Origin: Anaeromyces robustus
Lineage: Eukaryota > Neocallimastigomycota > Neocallimastigomycetes > Neocallimastigales > Neocallimastigaceae
NCBI GenBank assembly: GCA_002104895.1
Contig: MCFG01000072.1
Location: 102,501-166,500 of the forward strand
Reading direction: 5' to 3'
DNA: 64,000 bases
Shown: one piece after another, positions 52,374-62,190 of the stretch
Numbering within the stretch: the stretch's first letter is position 1
Layout: each line of letters begins with the position of its first letter
Made by a program: the position numbers and the translations under genes
The notes under the pieces: model-generated
What the model saw: only the letters and a program-made list of their open reading frames with translations
What the model was told of the DNA's origin: nothing
Databases searched by the model: none

Positions 52374-54461
52374 ATGTTGATATTTAAAATTTTAATATTT
52401 ATATTTTTTTATATAAGTAAAGAATTAATCAATGCTATCGAAATTAATGCAGTAACAACATCAGAAACTCTTGATATAGCAAGTAAATTTACAAGTAAAT
52501 TTAATGAATATAGCAAAGAAAATAATTTAAACATTGAATTGTATCTTAATATTTTTACCAATTTTAATAGTACTGTTGAAAGGGATGTTCTTTTAGAAAC
52601 ATTTATTAAAAAAAACCCACCGAAATATGATATATTCTTTTTCGATAGTAGAGATACATCAAAATATGGAAAATATTTATTAAATTTAAATGATTTGGTA
52701 CCAGAAGATCATGTAAAAATGTATGATGAAAATATTCTGTCACAAATAGGATATTGTGATAATCATTTAGTCTCATTTCCTGTACAAATTATTACGAATG
52801 TATTATATTCAAACCAAAAATTCTTAAATAAATATAATAAATCTATTCCAAAAACTTGGGATGAATTAATAGATACAGCTAAATATATTTTAGAAGAAGA
52901 AAGAAAGTTGGGTAATACAGATTTAATTGGTTATAACGGAATTTTTGATGACACTAATGAAGGTTTATATTCACTTACTGAATTTATATATTCATGTAGA
53001 GATTCAACTAATTCACAATTCCCAGATTTAAATAGTAAAACAGCAACTGATGCTCTAAAATTAATTAAAAAAATAAAAAATGAAATTTCTTCTGATGAAA
53101 TATTTAAAAAAAACCTCTACTTTACTGTTGAAAAATTAATAAGTGGCGAGGCTTTATTCTTAAAATTTTATGATTCGTATTTTAATTCACCAGATTTAAG
53201 AAAATCAAATATGCCTGGTATAAAAGAAGGTATTTCTGGATCAATTTTATCTGGTACTAACATTGGAATTTCTGGTAACATAAAAAATGAAAAAGTAAAT
53301 GCAGCTGTTGAAGCATTAAAATTTGTCACATCCAAAGAATTTCAAAAAAATTTAGTTTTGAGTGAATATATTATATCAGGAATTACTTCTTTATATGATG
53401 ATGAAAGTGTTTGTATGGAAAAGGACTGTGAACTTTTTAAGAATCTTCAAACAGTTACACCACCCAAAAATATACTTAGTAATACTGACTTCAAAAAAAA
53501 TTATTTAAATTATTTCCATGATTATCTATATGGAAGTGACTCACTAGAAAATGTATTAAGTAAAATGCATGATTTAACTACTTCAAACCTAGAATGCATT
53601 TTTATTAATTCTTTGTATAATAAAACTATTACAGAAAATTGTTGTAATATGAAAGGAATAACATGTGATAATAATGGCCATATTATTACCGTTGAATTAG
53701 GTGGTAAATCAAATAGTAAAAAACGTGACCAAACAAAAATTGAAATGCCAAAATCCTTTGGATATATGCCTTTATTAGAAACTTTGAAAATAAATGATTT
53801 AGGGTTAAAAGGATCAATTCCAAGTGATTTTGACAATTTACCTCAATTAAAAGAATTAGATTTAAGTGGTAATAAACTTGAAGGTAATATTCCAGAATCT
53901 TTAGGAAATCTTGAAAATTTGGAATCATTAAATTTAAGTGGTAATGGACTTGAAGGTAATATTCCAGAATCTTTAGGAAATCTTGAAAATTTGGAATCAT
54001 TAAATTTAAGTGGTAATGGACTTGAAGGTAATATTCCAGCATCTTTAGGAAATCTTGAAAAATTGGAATCATTAAATTTAGGTAATAATACTATATCAGG
54101 TGATATTCCAGCATCTTTAGGAAATCTTGAAAAATTGGAATCATTAAATTTAAGTGGTAATGGACTTGAAGGTAATATTCCAGAAGAATTAGGAAATCTA
54201 AAAAATTTGGAATCATTAGATTTAGGTGATAATAATATAACAGGCGATGTTCCAGAATCTTTTGAAAATTTAACAAGTTTGAAAAGTTTAGAGTTAAATG
54301 GTAATGAAGAATTAAAAACTGAAATTCCTGAAGGACTTAATAAACAATTAGAAGAAGCCAAGAAAAATGAAAGTAATTCAAGTGCTTTTAATTATTTCAA
54401 GCGTTCAAATCTATTCTTTACATTAATGCTAATAATAATATGGTGGATGTACATATTTTAA
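52374..54461 (+). CDS. Secreted fusion of extracellular solute-binding domain and leucine-rich repeats, 695 aa, probably GPI-anchored
   Basis: Intronless. Signal peptide about 1-21. Residues 22-400 look like a family-1 (periplasmic-binding-protein-like II) solute-binding domain: early DIASKFTSKFNEYSKENN helix, PPKYDIFFFDSR strand, IPKTWDELIDTAKYI (typical of sugar-binding proteins) and IGYNGIFDD. A cysteine cap follows at about 405-440 (LECIF...NCCNMKGITCDNNGHI), then eight 24-residue LRRs (463-652; LESLNLSGNGLEGNIP type, as in plant extracellular LRRs). The end (SSAFNYFKRSNLFFTLMLII) is a hydrophobic tail compatible with GPI attachment. Such binding domains in gut fungi are normally joined to seven-helix receptors; here there is no receptor. 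A surface ligand-binding role is inferred. It sits inside the ten-cysteine gene cluster on the same strand. Confidence 0.85.
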   Translation: MLIFKILIFIFFYISKELINAIEINAVTTSETLDIASKFTSKFNEYSKENNLNIELYLNIFTNFNSTVERDVLLETFIKKNPPKYDIFFFDSRDTSKYGKYLLNLNDLVPEDHVKMYDENILSQIGYCDNHLVSFPVQIITNVLYSNQKFLNKYNKSIPKTWDELIDTAKYILEEERKLGNTDLIGYNGIFDDTNEGLYSLTEFIYSCRDSTNSQFPDLNSKTATDALKLIKKIKNEISSDEIFKKNLYFTVEKLISGEALFLKFYDSYFNSPDLRKSNMPGIKEGISGSILSGTNIGISGNIKNEKVNAAVEALKFVTSKEFQKNLVLSEYIISGITSLYDDESVCMEKDCELFKNLQTVTPPKNILSNTDFKKNYLNYFHDYLYGSDSLENVLSKMHDLTTSNLECIFINSLYNKTITENCCNMKGITCDNNGHIITVELGGKSNSKKRDQTKIEMPKSFGYMPLLETLKINDLGLKGSIPSDFDNLPQLKELDLSGNKLEGNIPESLGNLENLESLNLSGNGLEGNIPESLGNLENLESLNLSGNGLEGNIPASLGNLEKLESLNLGNNTISGDIPASLGNLEKLESLNLSGNGLEGNIPEELGNLKNLESLDLGDNNITGDVPESFENLTSLKSLELNGNEELKTEIPEGLNKQLEEAKKNESNSSAFNYFKRSNLFFTLMLIIIWWMYIF
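53868..54200 (+). repeat. 72-bp tandem repeats encoding LRR units
   Basis: The segment CTTGAAGGTAATATTCCAGA followed by ATCTTTAGGAAATCTTGAAA repeats every 72 bp with near-identical DNA for three consecutive units, then with small changes. This implies recent unit duplication or conversion. Confidence 0.92.
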
Positions 54462-55029
54462 ATTAATTTTTAATATATTAACTAAATAGTTAACATTATG
54501 TCCATTATATTAACTTATAATTTATGAAAATAATTAATGAGTTTAAACCTTACTCATATCAAAATATTTAATATTAGAAAATTTGTTTATTTTATTTTCT
54601 AATACTTACTTAGTTAACCAATAGAATATATGTCTTTACATGTTATGATCATTATTATTTAAATCTAAATGTAATAATGTATTCTCTGTTAAATTCCTCA
54701 CGAGAAAATGAGAAAAAAAGTAATAAACGTTAATAAAAATGTAATGTATATACTAATGTATTTTTAATATAATAATTATTAATAAACTATTATATGTACA
54801 TTAATAAAAGCTAATTACTATTTTATACATTTTAAATATAAGAGTTAAACTATTCTATATGATAAAATGAGTAAATATAAATTATTATTTAAAAATTATA
54901 TATATATAATTTTTCTATCAAACTAGAAATTTCATATATATATATTTTATAATATTTTTCCTTTTATGCTATATATACATATATACGACTCTTTTTTTTT
55001 ATTCAGTATATATATATATAGAATGATTG

Positions 55030-55112
55030 TTGATGATATTGTATTACTAAACACAATATCAATAGTCACTTGTACCACCCTAACCATTTGTGTTTAGTAA
55101 TACAACCATCAA
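55030..55112. repeat. Imperfect inverted repeat, arms about 25-27 bp
   Basis: Left arm 55030-55056 and right arm 55088-55112 share TTGTATTACTAAACACAA and its complement exactly, and TTGATG / CATCAA at the outer ends. The 31-base loop contains CACTTGTACCACCCTAACCA, unusually GC-rich for this spacer. It could be a small MITE remnant or an RNA structure. Confidence 0.75.
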
Positions 55113-55204
55113 GATTTTTCTTTTAATCTTTCGTTCAACTCAATTGTTGCTCCTTATTACATTGACAAGATTAATGTGATAAACAAAAACAGTTGAAACT
55201 ATTT

Positions 55205-55570
55205 TTATTGATTTAATATTTGTTAAAACATACTTCTTATACACTACACATTCACATTCTCTTTCTTTTCAAAATCCTCTTTTATTCCTTTCTTGTTTTA
55301 TTATTATTTATTATTTTACATGTAATATAAAAAAAAAAGGAAATACTTCAATACTTTTCCCAAAAAAATACCATATAATACCAATAAATAAAACAATATT
55401 TAAAAACTAACTCCTTTATATTTTAATTTACAATTTAATAGTGAATTAAAATAAATAAAGTATTTTATATATATATTTTTTCCTTTTGTGGATTTTAGGA
55501 TGGCTACCTATTTTATGAGAGGATTTCTACCAGAATTTCATTGACTAACATATTAATAAATTTCTACTTA
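55205..55570. repeat. Duplicated noncoding block X, copy 1
   Basis: Shares CATTCTCTTTCTTTTCAAAA with the other copy, then GGATGGCTACCTATTTTATG AGAGGATTTCTACCAGAATT; second copy at 56685-57030. Confidence 0.85.
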
Positions 55571-55639
55571 TATAAAATATAAATTTTATTAACTTTTTAA
55601 AGTTTTAATAAAATTCTCTCATTTTTTATGGTTATAATA

Positions 55640-56680
55640 AATATTTTATTATAATATATAGTATTATAATAATCATACTTTTTTAATAATACTATTAACT
55701 ATTGGTATCATTATATATTTTTTATAATAGTATTAGTAGTTAGTTTAGTATTGTATTTATTTTCTCTTTTTTATTATTATTAGAAATGTTTTATAAATTA
55801 ATATATAATAGATAATTTTTTATAATTTTATTATTGACATATATAATCTTATAGTGTTTATATTTAAAAAAACTATTATTATATTATATTATTAAATATT
55901 TTTTTATTTTTTTTTATTAAATATATAATACTGTTAGGTATTTATATAAAAATAATAGATAAAATAGTTATTCTATTTTTCAAAATTCATTATTTATTTA
56001 TATATATATTTATATTTTTTCGATAATGAATTATATGAATTATATATATATAAAACAATAATAAATAATTTTTCTTTTACATCTCGTTAATAAATAACTT
56101 TCATTTATATATATATTATATATTCTTTACTATTATTATTAAATTATTTCTTAATTAGATTATAAATTTTTTAGTAATATTGAATATATAGTTATTATAT
56201 ATATATATATATATATAAATGAATATCAATGTTAATTATTTTTTTTTGTTTCTATATATAATGTATATTAACAAAAAAAATGTTTTTTGTTTATTCTTTT
56301 ACTGATACATATATTATGCTCAATTTCTTATATATTTTTATATATTTATTGTTTATGCTTTTAAATCTTTTTTTATGCTTTTTATGCTATACAAATATCT
56401 TTTTTTTAAAAATTTAAAATTTTTTAAAAAATTAAATAATTTTATTTATTTTATTTTTATATATTTTATTAAAAATGTTTGTCTTTAATTACTTTTTTTT
56501 TAAAATATTTTAAAAAAAAAGTAATTAAAGATTTTTAAAAAAAAAAGTAAATAAATTAAATAATTTTATTTATTTTATTTTTATATATTTTATTAAATAT
56601 AATTGTTTTTAGTTACTTTTTTCTTTAAATATTTTAGTAAATATTTAAAGAAAAAAATTATTTAATTTATTTACTCTTTT
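55640..56680. repeat. Duplicated noncoding block, copy 2
   Basis: Counterpart of 51195-51915 with insertions, including a self-complementary stretch around 56500-56560 where AAAGTAATTAAAG answers an earlier CTTTAATTACTTT. Confidence 0.82.
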
Positions 56681-56684
56681 TATT

Positions 56685-57030
56685 GATTCAATATTTGTTA
56701 AAACATAATTCTTATACACATTCACATTCTCTTTCTTTTCAAAATCCTCTTTTATTCCTTTCATTTGTGCAACCTTTCATATATATTAATTGTAATATAA
56801 AAAAAAAGAAATACTTTTATCTAAAAAGTACCATATAAAACCAATAAATAAAACAATAACTAATTCCTTTGTATTTAATTTACTATTTTATACTGAATTA
56901 AAACATATAAAGTATTTTATATATATATATATATATATTTTTTTTTTGTGGATTTTAGGATGGCTACCTATTTTATGAGAGGATTTCTACCAGAATTTCA
57001 TGGACTACCACATTAATAAATTTCTACTTA
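56685..57030. repeat. Duplicated noncoding block X, copy 2
   Basis: Matches 55205-55570 with small changes (CATGGACTACC against CATTGACTAAC at the end), offset about 1.46 kb. Confidence 0.85.
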
Positions 57031-57082
57031 TTAATATATTTTAATATAAAATTTAATTATACTTTTTATAGTTTTAATAAAT

Positions 57083-57133
57083 TTTTTTCTTTATTTTATG
57101 GTTATAATTTTTGTTTTTAAATAAATAAATAAG

Positions 57134-57174
<41 letters not shown>

Positions 57175-57710
57175 AACATTAAAGTTTTCACATAATAATA
57201 ATAAAAAAAAACAATTTATTGAATAAAATTTTTTAAATTTATCAATTTTAAATATTATAATTAAAATTACTTATATATATATATATAGATTTTTTTTTTT
57301 TATTTATTTATTTTTTTTTTATTTTACTTTATTTCTTTGTTATAAATCATCTTTTTTTATTCATTTACTTTTTCTAAGTTAAAGAGTTAGTAATTAAACT
57401 TTTTAAAGTTTTTTACTAAAATTTTCTCTTTATTTTATGGTTATAATTTTTGTTTTTAAATAAATAAATAAGAAAAAAAAAAAAAAAAAAGAAAAAAACA
57501 AGTTTTCACATAATAATAATAATAAAAAAAAAAAAAACATTCATTGAAAAAAATTTTTTTATTTTATCAATTTTAAATATTTTAATTAAAATTACTTATA
57601 TATATATGTAGATTTTTTTTTTCTTTTATTTTTTTTTTTATTTTCCTTTATTTCTTTGTTATAAATAATCTTTTTTTATTTATTTATTTTTTCTAAGTTA
57701 AAAGGTTAGT
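57083..57710. repeat. Tandem duplication of a 310-330 bp promoter-proximal block
   Basis: Copies 57083-57385 and 57400-57710 share TTTTATGGTTATAATTTTTG, an A run, GTTTTCACATAATAATAATA and TTTCTTTGTTATAAAT near their ends. The second copy ends about 35 bp before the ATG at 57744, so the duplicated DNA probably includes promoter and leader. Confidence 0.85.
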
Positions 57711-57743
57711 TTATTCTTATATATATAGTTTTAATAAATAAAA

Positions 57744-58535
57744 ATGAAATTATCAGTCATTACAGGTTTATTTTTATTTTTAAGTTCTGTTTTAGCAGAT
57801 AAAGAAAAAAACGAAATAAAAAATATCGAAACTTGTGAAAATGAGATGGAACTTTATGGAGAATGTATAGCAGCATTTAACACAGGAGGAGAAGAAGGAA
57901 ATGAATCAAATTCTACTGAATCTCTGGAAAATAGTTGTAAACTATATTATGATGATAAATGCAAGGCTCTTGTAAATGATTCTACTAATAGCACATCTGT
58001 ATGTCTTTCCAATGCTGAAGAAAACTTTTCATATGGTATTACAGGAATGCTTATTGTAGGATTAAAAATGTCTTATTTGATGGCTTGTTATAAAGATACA
58101 AAAGAAAATTTATGTCCTCTTTCAGATTATATTGTTAAACATATAACAGATGACACTTTACAAACTAATAATTTACCTAAGGAATTATTAACTGCATTAG
58201 CAAATGATTGTAGAGACAGTAATTGTAATAAGAGATTTGTTGCACTTGAGGAATTTTTTACTACTTTAGGTAGTAATTCCGCAAATACTGGTAGAACTGA
58301 GTCTTCTACGAATACCGAGAGTACTGATTCTGATAAAACAAATGTACTTGTGAATGAATTATTATCAAATTATTTACAAAATTATAAAGATGGAAAGTGT
58401 GGTGCAATTGATGGTTCTTCAGACTCTAAAGAAACTGATGGTTCTTCAGACTCTAAAGATGCTGCTTTTACTCTTAATAGAATCACATATTCATTTGTTA
58501 CAATTATAATATTGTCCATTCTTTTATTAATATAA
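57744..58535 (+). CDS. Secreted ten-cysteine protein, probably GPI-anchored, member B (263 aa)
   Basis: Intronless. Signal peptide about 1-18 (LFLFLSSVLA). The mature chain keeps the ten-cysteine framework: C-x9-C with ELYGE inside, C-x7-C, single C, C-x8-CPLSDYI, NDC-x4-CNKR and NYKDGKC. Extra Ser/Thr/Asn-rich sequence is present after the second cysteine and around residues 178-200 (possible O/N-glycosylation; several N-x-S/T). A 27-bp in-frame duplication (58410 and 58437) doubles DGSSDSKET near the anchor. The tail RITYSFVTIIILSILLLI is a GPI-type signal nearly identical to that of member D. Members B and D share CG[AS]IDGSSDS and look like the most recent pair. Function not known. Confidence 0.87.
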   Translation: MKLSVITGLFLFLSSVLADKEKNEIKNIETCENEMELYGECIAAFNTGGEEGNESNSTESLENSCKLYYDDKCKALVNDSTNSTSVCLSNAEENFSYGITGMLIVGLKMSYLMACYKDTKENLCPLSDYIVKHITDDTLQTNNLPKELLTALANDCRDSNCNKRFVALEEFFTTLGSNSANTGRTESSTNTESTDSDKTNVLVNELLSNYLQNYKDGKCGAIDGSSDSKETDGSSDSKDAAFTLNRITYSFVTIIILSILLLI

Positions 58536-59421
58536 AAATTTTTTCTCTTTAATGTTTTAAATTATTAAATATTAATTTACTATTATTAATAATTAATAAT
58601 TAATAATAGTTAATAATTAATAACTTAAGAATAAAAAAAAAAAACATTAGTATATAAAATAAAAGTTTATTTTATATACCTATGTTTTTTTTTTTTTTAT
58701 TACTAAGTATTTTTAATAATTATATATATATTATAACTATGTACATTTATGTTTTTATGTATTTATTATTTTATATTTAATTATTTAATGATATATAAAA
58801 TAATTAGTAATAAATAAATAAATAATATAAAAATATAAATAAAAATTAAAACAAATTAAATAAAATAACAAAATAATAATTTTTCTTATATGTAATAACT
58901 GTTAATTATGATAAACGATTTTTTTTTTTTATTTAAAAATATTTATAATATAATAATGTTGTTTATTTAAATAAATTTAATATTTTTAATATATATATTA
59001 ATAAAAAAAAAAAAAAGGAATAATGATTCATGAAATAATAATATTATTAAAGTTATTATTATTTTAAATTTATTCGAGTGGTGTTTTAAAGTTTTTAAAT
59101 GAATAAATTTTTTATAATTTAAAAAAATATATACTATACTAGATTAATTAATACTTCAATAATTAAGGTTTAATTAAATTAATTAATTTTTGAAAAAAAA
59201 AAAAAAAAATAACAAAAAAACAAAAAACAAAAAAAGCATGAATGCATATATATGTACATACGAAAAAAAAAAATGCATGTACTTATTTTTTTTTTTCTAA
59301 TTTTAAATTTTTAATTTTTAATTTTTAATTTTCTTATTTTCATTTTCACACTTAGCGTTATTGAATAATTATTTTAATCATTTTATAATATATATATATA
59401 TATTTTTTTTTAAAAAAAAAG
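58536..59421. other. Intergenic spacer inside the surface-protein cluster
   Basis: A/T-rich with a TTAATAATTAA palindromic patch at about 58583-58622, homopolymers and a CATTTTCACACTTAGCG island at 59340-59357 upstream of member C. No gene. Confidence 0.65.
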
Positions 59422-60132
59422 ATGAAATTTTCAATCCTTTCTTGTTTATTATTAGTAGCTAGTTATGCTTATGCTTTACCTGCTGATAATGATGATGTAA
59501 TTCCTTCAGAAGCTTGTTTAAATGAATTAAGTAAATATGAAGCTTGTTTAGAAGAAATAGGTGACAGTGGTCAAGTAGCAGATTCTATAGATGCTGTGGA
59601 AAATATATGTAATAAATTTAATTCAGAAAATTGTAAAGAATTTGTTCAATCATCAGCTAATGAATTAGAATGTATTAAAGAAAGTAATGATAATATAGCT
59701 GATAAAGCTCTGGGTAAAAGTCTTGCATCATTACAAAGTGTATACTTAAGTTACTGTGCTGTTGATAGCAATGGAAATACGTGTCCATTTACTGATTATA
59801 TATCAAAAGCTTCTAATAATGACTTATATCTTGATACTTTAACAGATATGCCTGATGAATTATTAAAAGCTTTAGTTAATGATTGTAAAGATCCTAAATG
59901 TAATTCAAGAATGGTTACTCTTGATCGTGTTACTAGAGTTTTATATAGTGATAGTGATTCAAAAGAAAAAATATTCCAAGTATATGTTCCATATTATAAG
60001 GATGAAAAATGTGACGCTATTGGTAATGTTAAACCTGCTTATTCGGATACCAGTAATGATGCATTTACTCTTAAACCAATTACTATTTTACACATTTCTA
60101 TGATTACTTTATTAATTCTTGTTTTAGTTTAA
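59422..60132 (+). CDS. Secreted ten-cysteine protein, probably GPI-anchored, member C (236 aa)
   Basis: Intronless. Signal peptide about 1-18 (LLLVASYAYA), then PADNDD. The ten-cysteine framework is intact: ACLNELSKYEAC, NICNKFNSENC, one C after ELE, YCAVDSNGNTCPFTDYI, NDCKDPKCNSR and YYKDEKC. C-terminal hydrophobic tail (ITILHISMITLLILVLV) preceded by a Ser/Asn/Asp/Ala stretch suits GPI attachment. It has the shortest variable loops of the four, so it shows the family core best. Function unknown; surface or wall location inferred. Confidence 0.87.
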   Translation: MKFSILSCLLLVASYAYALPADNDDVIPSEACLNELSKYEACLEEIGDSGQVADSIDAVENICNKFNSENCKEFVQSSANELECIKESNDNIADKALGKSLASLQSVYLSYCAVDSNGNTCPFTDYISKASNNDLYLDTLTDMPDELLKALVNDCKDPKCNSRMVTLDRVTRVLYSDSDSKEKIFQVYVPYYKDEKCDAIGNVKPAYSDTSNDAFTLKPITILHISMITLLILVLV

Positions 60133-61410
60133 TTATAAAAAAAAATGTATAATATAATATATCATATACTATATAATTAATAATAATGAATTTATAAAGT
60201 ATATTTATTAAACATAATAAAAATAACAAATATATGAAAAATATTTATTGTTAAGTAAATCTATCTTTATCATTATTACTATGATAATAATAATAGTAAT
60301 TCTTATAATAATAACAATTTTAATTAAAAGTTATTTTAAAATAAATATAAATTCTTTTGTTGTTATTGTTGTTATGGTTATTGGGTAATATTTATTTTTT
60401 ATTAATAATTTCTTGTTAAAAATATATAATATATGTAAGTAAAAAAAAAAACAATATTAATAAAAAAAATTTTTTTTTTCTTTTTTTCTTTTTTATTTTT
60501 TTATTATTGTATTTTTTTTTTTATTATTATTGTATTTTTTATTATTTTATTATTTTATTTTTTATTGTTTATTTTTTTACTTTTTATTTTTTTTTTTATT
60601 TTTTATTGTTTATTTTTTATTTTTTATTTTTTATTTTTTATTGTTTATTTTTTATTTTTTATTTTTTATTGTTTATTTTTTATTGTTTATTTTTTTACTT
60701 TTTATTTTTTTTTTATTTTTTATTTTTTATTTTTTATTTTTTATTGTTTATTTTTTTATTTTTTATTGTTTATTTTTTATTGTTTATTTTTTATTTTTTA
60801 TTGTTTATTTTTTATTTTTTATTTTTTATTGTTTATTTTTTATTTTTTATTTTTTATTTTTTATTATATTTGAAATTTTTTCATTGTTATTTCAAATATA
60901 GTTTTATATTTTATTTAATATATATTATATTAATAACATATATAAATCCATTTTATATGGATTATTTAAAAGTATTTTATTTTATTTTATTTCTTTTTTT
61001 TTTTTTTTTAATAATATAAATAGAAATTATAAATTAAAAATCATTTGAACAAATAAACCTAACCTAACAAAAAAATTTTTTTGTTGATAAGTTGCTATAA
61101 ATTACAATTTAATATTTTTATTAATTAAAATTTAATATCAAAAGTATAATTAATATTACTTTAAATATATTGATAATTAAGATAATTTAGCTTAAATACT
61201 TATTAAATTATAAATTAAAATATTAAATAAAAAAAAGAGAATATATAGATAAATTCAGAATTATTTTCCATTCTTTTTTTTCTTTTTTTTGTTTTAATTT
61301 TTCTTTATTTATTAAAATCATTTTACAGTTGATTAAAATATTTTTTAATAATTATAAAAGAAATAAAATAAAATAAAATAAAATATATATATATACATAT
61401 AAAAATAAAA
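60133..61410. other. Intergenic spacer with a T-rich minisatellite
   Basis: 60133-60470 is plain A/T-rich. 60480-60870 is the T-rich repeat. 60870-61410 is an A/T-rich leader with AAAAT units before member D. No gene is supported; long plus-strand open frames here are repeat artefacts. Confidence 0.7.
60480..60870. repeat. TTTTTTATTGTTTA minisatellite (7-bp and 14-bp units)
   Basis: Blocks of TTTTTTA alternate with TTGTTTA in irregular order for about 390 bp, one strand almost pyrimidine plus A only. Three overlapping reading frames are open (Phe/Leu/Ile/Tyr), which is a consequence of the repeat. Confidence 0.92.
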
Positions 61411-62190
61411 ATGAAGTTATCATTAATTGGTTTATTATTTGTTTCAAGTTTAGTACTTATTAAAGGTGAAGAAAGTCTATCTCCAACAGCAACATGTATG
61501 GCTGAATTATCGAAGTATAAAGGGTGTTTTGAAAAAATAACAGGTATTTCTGCTTTAGAATTATTTTCAGGTGGATTGAGTTCATTTAAAGTACCAGATA
61601 CAACAGAAGATATAAAAAATTATTGTAATGGATTTTATGAAAATGAATGTGCTAATTTTGTTAAAGACTCTTCTAATGAAAAAACAGATTGTTCAAAAGA
61701 CAATGCTACTGATAGTCAATTGTATTCTTTGTTAACTTCATTGAAAATTATGTATTTATCTTATTGTGTTAAAGATAAAGACGATAAGCTTTGTCCATTG
61801 TCTGATTACTTACTTAATCATATGACAGAACTTAAAGAACTTTCCACAAAGGAAAATAGTGGAGAAAGTGAATTATCAAAAGAATTACTAACTACTATTG
61901 CTAATGATTGTAAAAGTGATATATGTAATGAAAGATTGCTTAATCTTGAAAAATTACAAAAGAGTTATTCAGATTCCATAAGTGTATCTGAAGGAAAAGA
62001 AGGTAGTAGTGTTACAGTTGATGTATCATCTAAAAATGATATAACTCAAAAGTACATTCAAAATTACAAAGATAAAAAGTGTGGTAGTATTGACGGATCT
62101 TCTGATAGTACAAGTTCAGCATTAACCATTAAAGGAATGACATACACATTAGTTACAATGATTATTTTATCTATTCTTTTATTGATTTAA
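61411..62190 (+). CDS. Secreted ten-cysteine protein, probably GPI-anchored, member D (259 aa)
   Basis: Intronless. Signal peptide about 1-19 (LLFVSSLVLIKG). Framework: TCMAELSKYKGC, YCNGFYENEC, one C after KTD, YCVKDKDDKLCPLSDYL, NDCKSDICNER and NYKDKKC. A longer insert follows the second cysteine (SALELFSGGLSSFKVPD) and a Ser/Val-rich loop (residues about 190-215) precedes the last cysteine. GPI-type tail MTYTLVTMIILSILLLI, closest to member B. The ATG follows AAAAATAAAA, the same kind of leader as its paralogues. Function unknown. Confidence 0.87.
   Translation: MKLSLIGLLFVSSLVLIKGEESLSPTATCMAELSKYKGCFEKITGISALELFSGGLSSFKVPDTTEDIKNYCNGFYENECANFVKDSSNEKTDCSKDNATDSQLYSLLTSLKIMYLSYCVKDKDDKLCPLSDYLLNHMTELKELSTKENSGESELSKELLTTIANDCKSDICNERLLNLEKLQKSYSDSISVSEGKEGSSVTVDVSSKNDITQKYIQNYKDKKCGSIDGSSDSTSSALTIKGMTYTLVTMIILSILLLI

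Larger units (their letters stand above)
54462..57743. other. Mosaic spacer of duplicated noncoding blocks
   Basis: No gene seen. It contains a hairpin (55030-55112), a block repeated in tandem (55205-55570 and 56685-57030), the second copy of the upstream block (55640-56680) and a 320-bp tandem duplication directly before the next gene (57083-57385 and 57400-57710). Confidence 0.75.

Noticed and set aside
53522-54361. Three minus-strand open frames of 104-172 codons
   Set aside because: Antisense shadows of the LRR repeats; repeat periodicity of 72 bp keeps several frames open.
60507-61019. Phe/Leu/Tyr open frames that look like multi-pass membrane proteins
   Set aside because: Three overlapping frames are open at once because the DNA is a TTTTTTA/TTGTTTA repeat.
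61059-61068. CCTAACCTAAC resembling a telomeric repeat
   Set aside because: Less than two units and flanked by ordinary spacer with genes on both sides.
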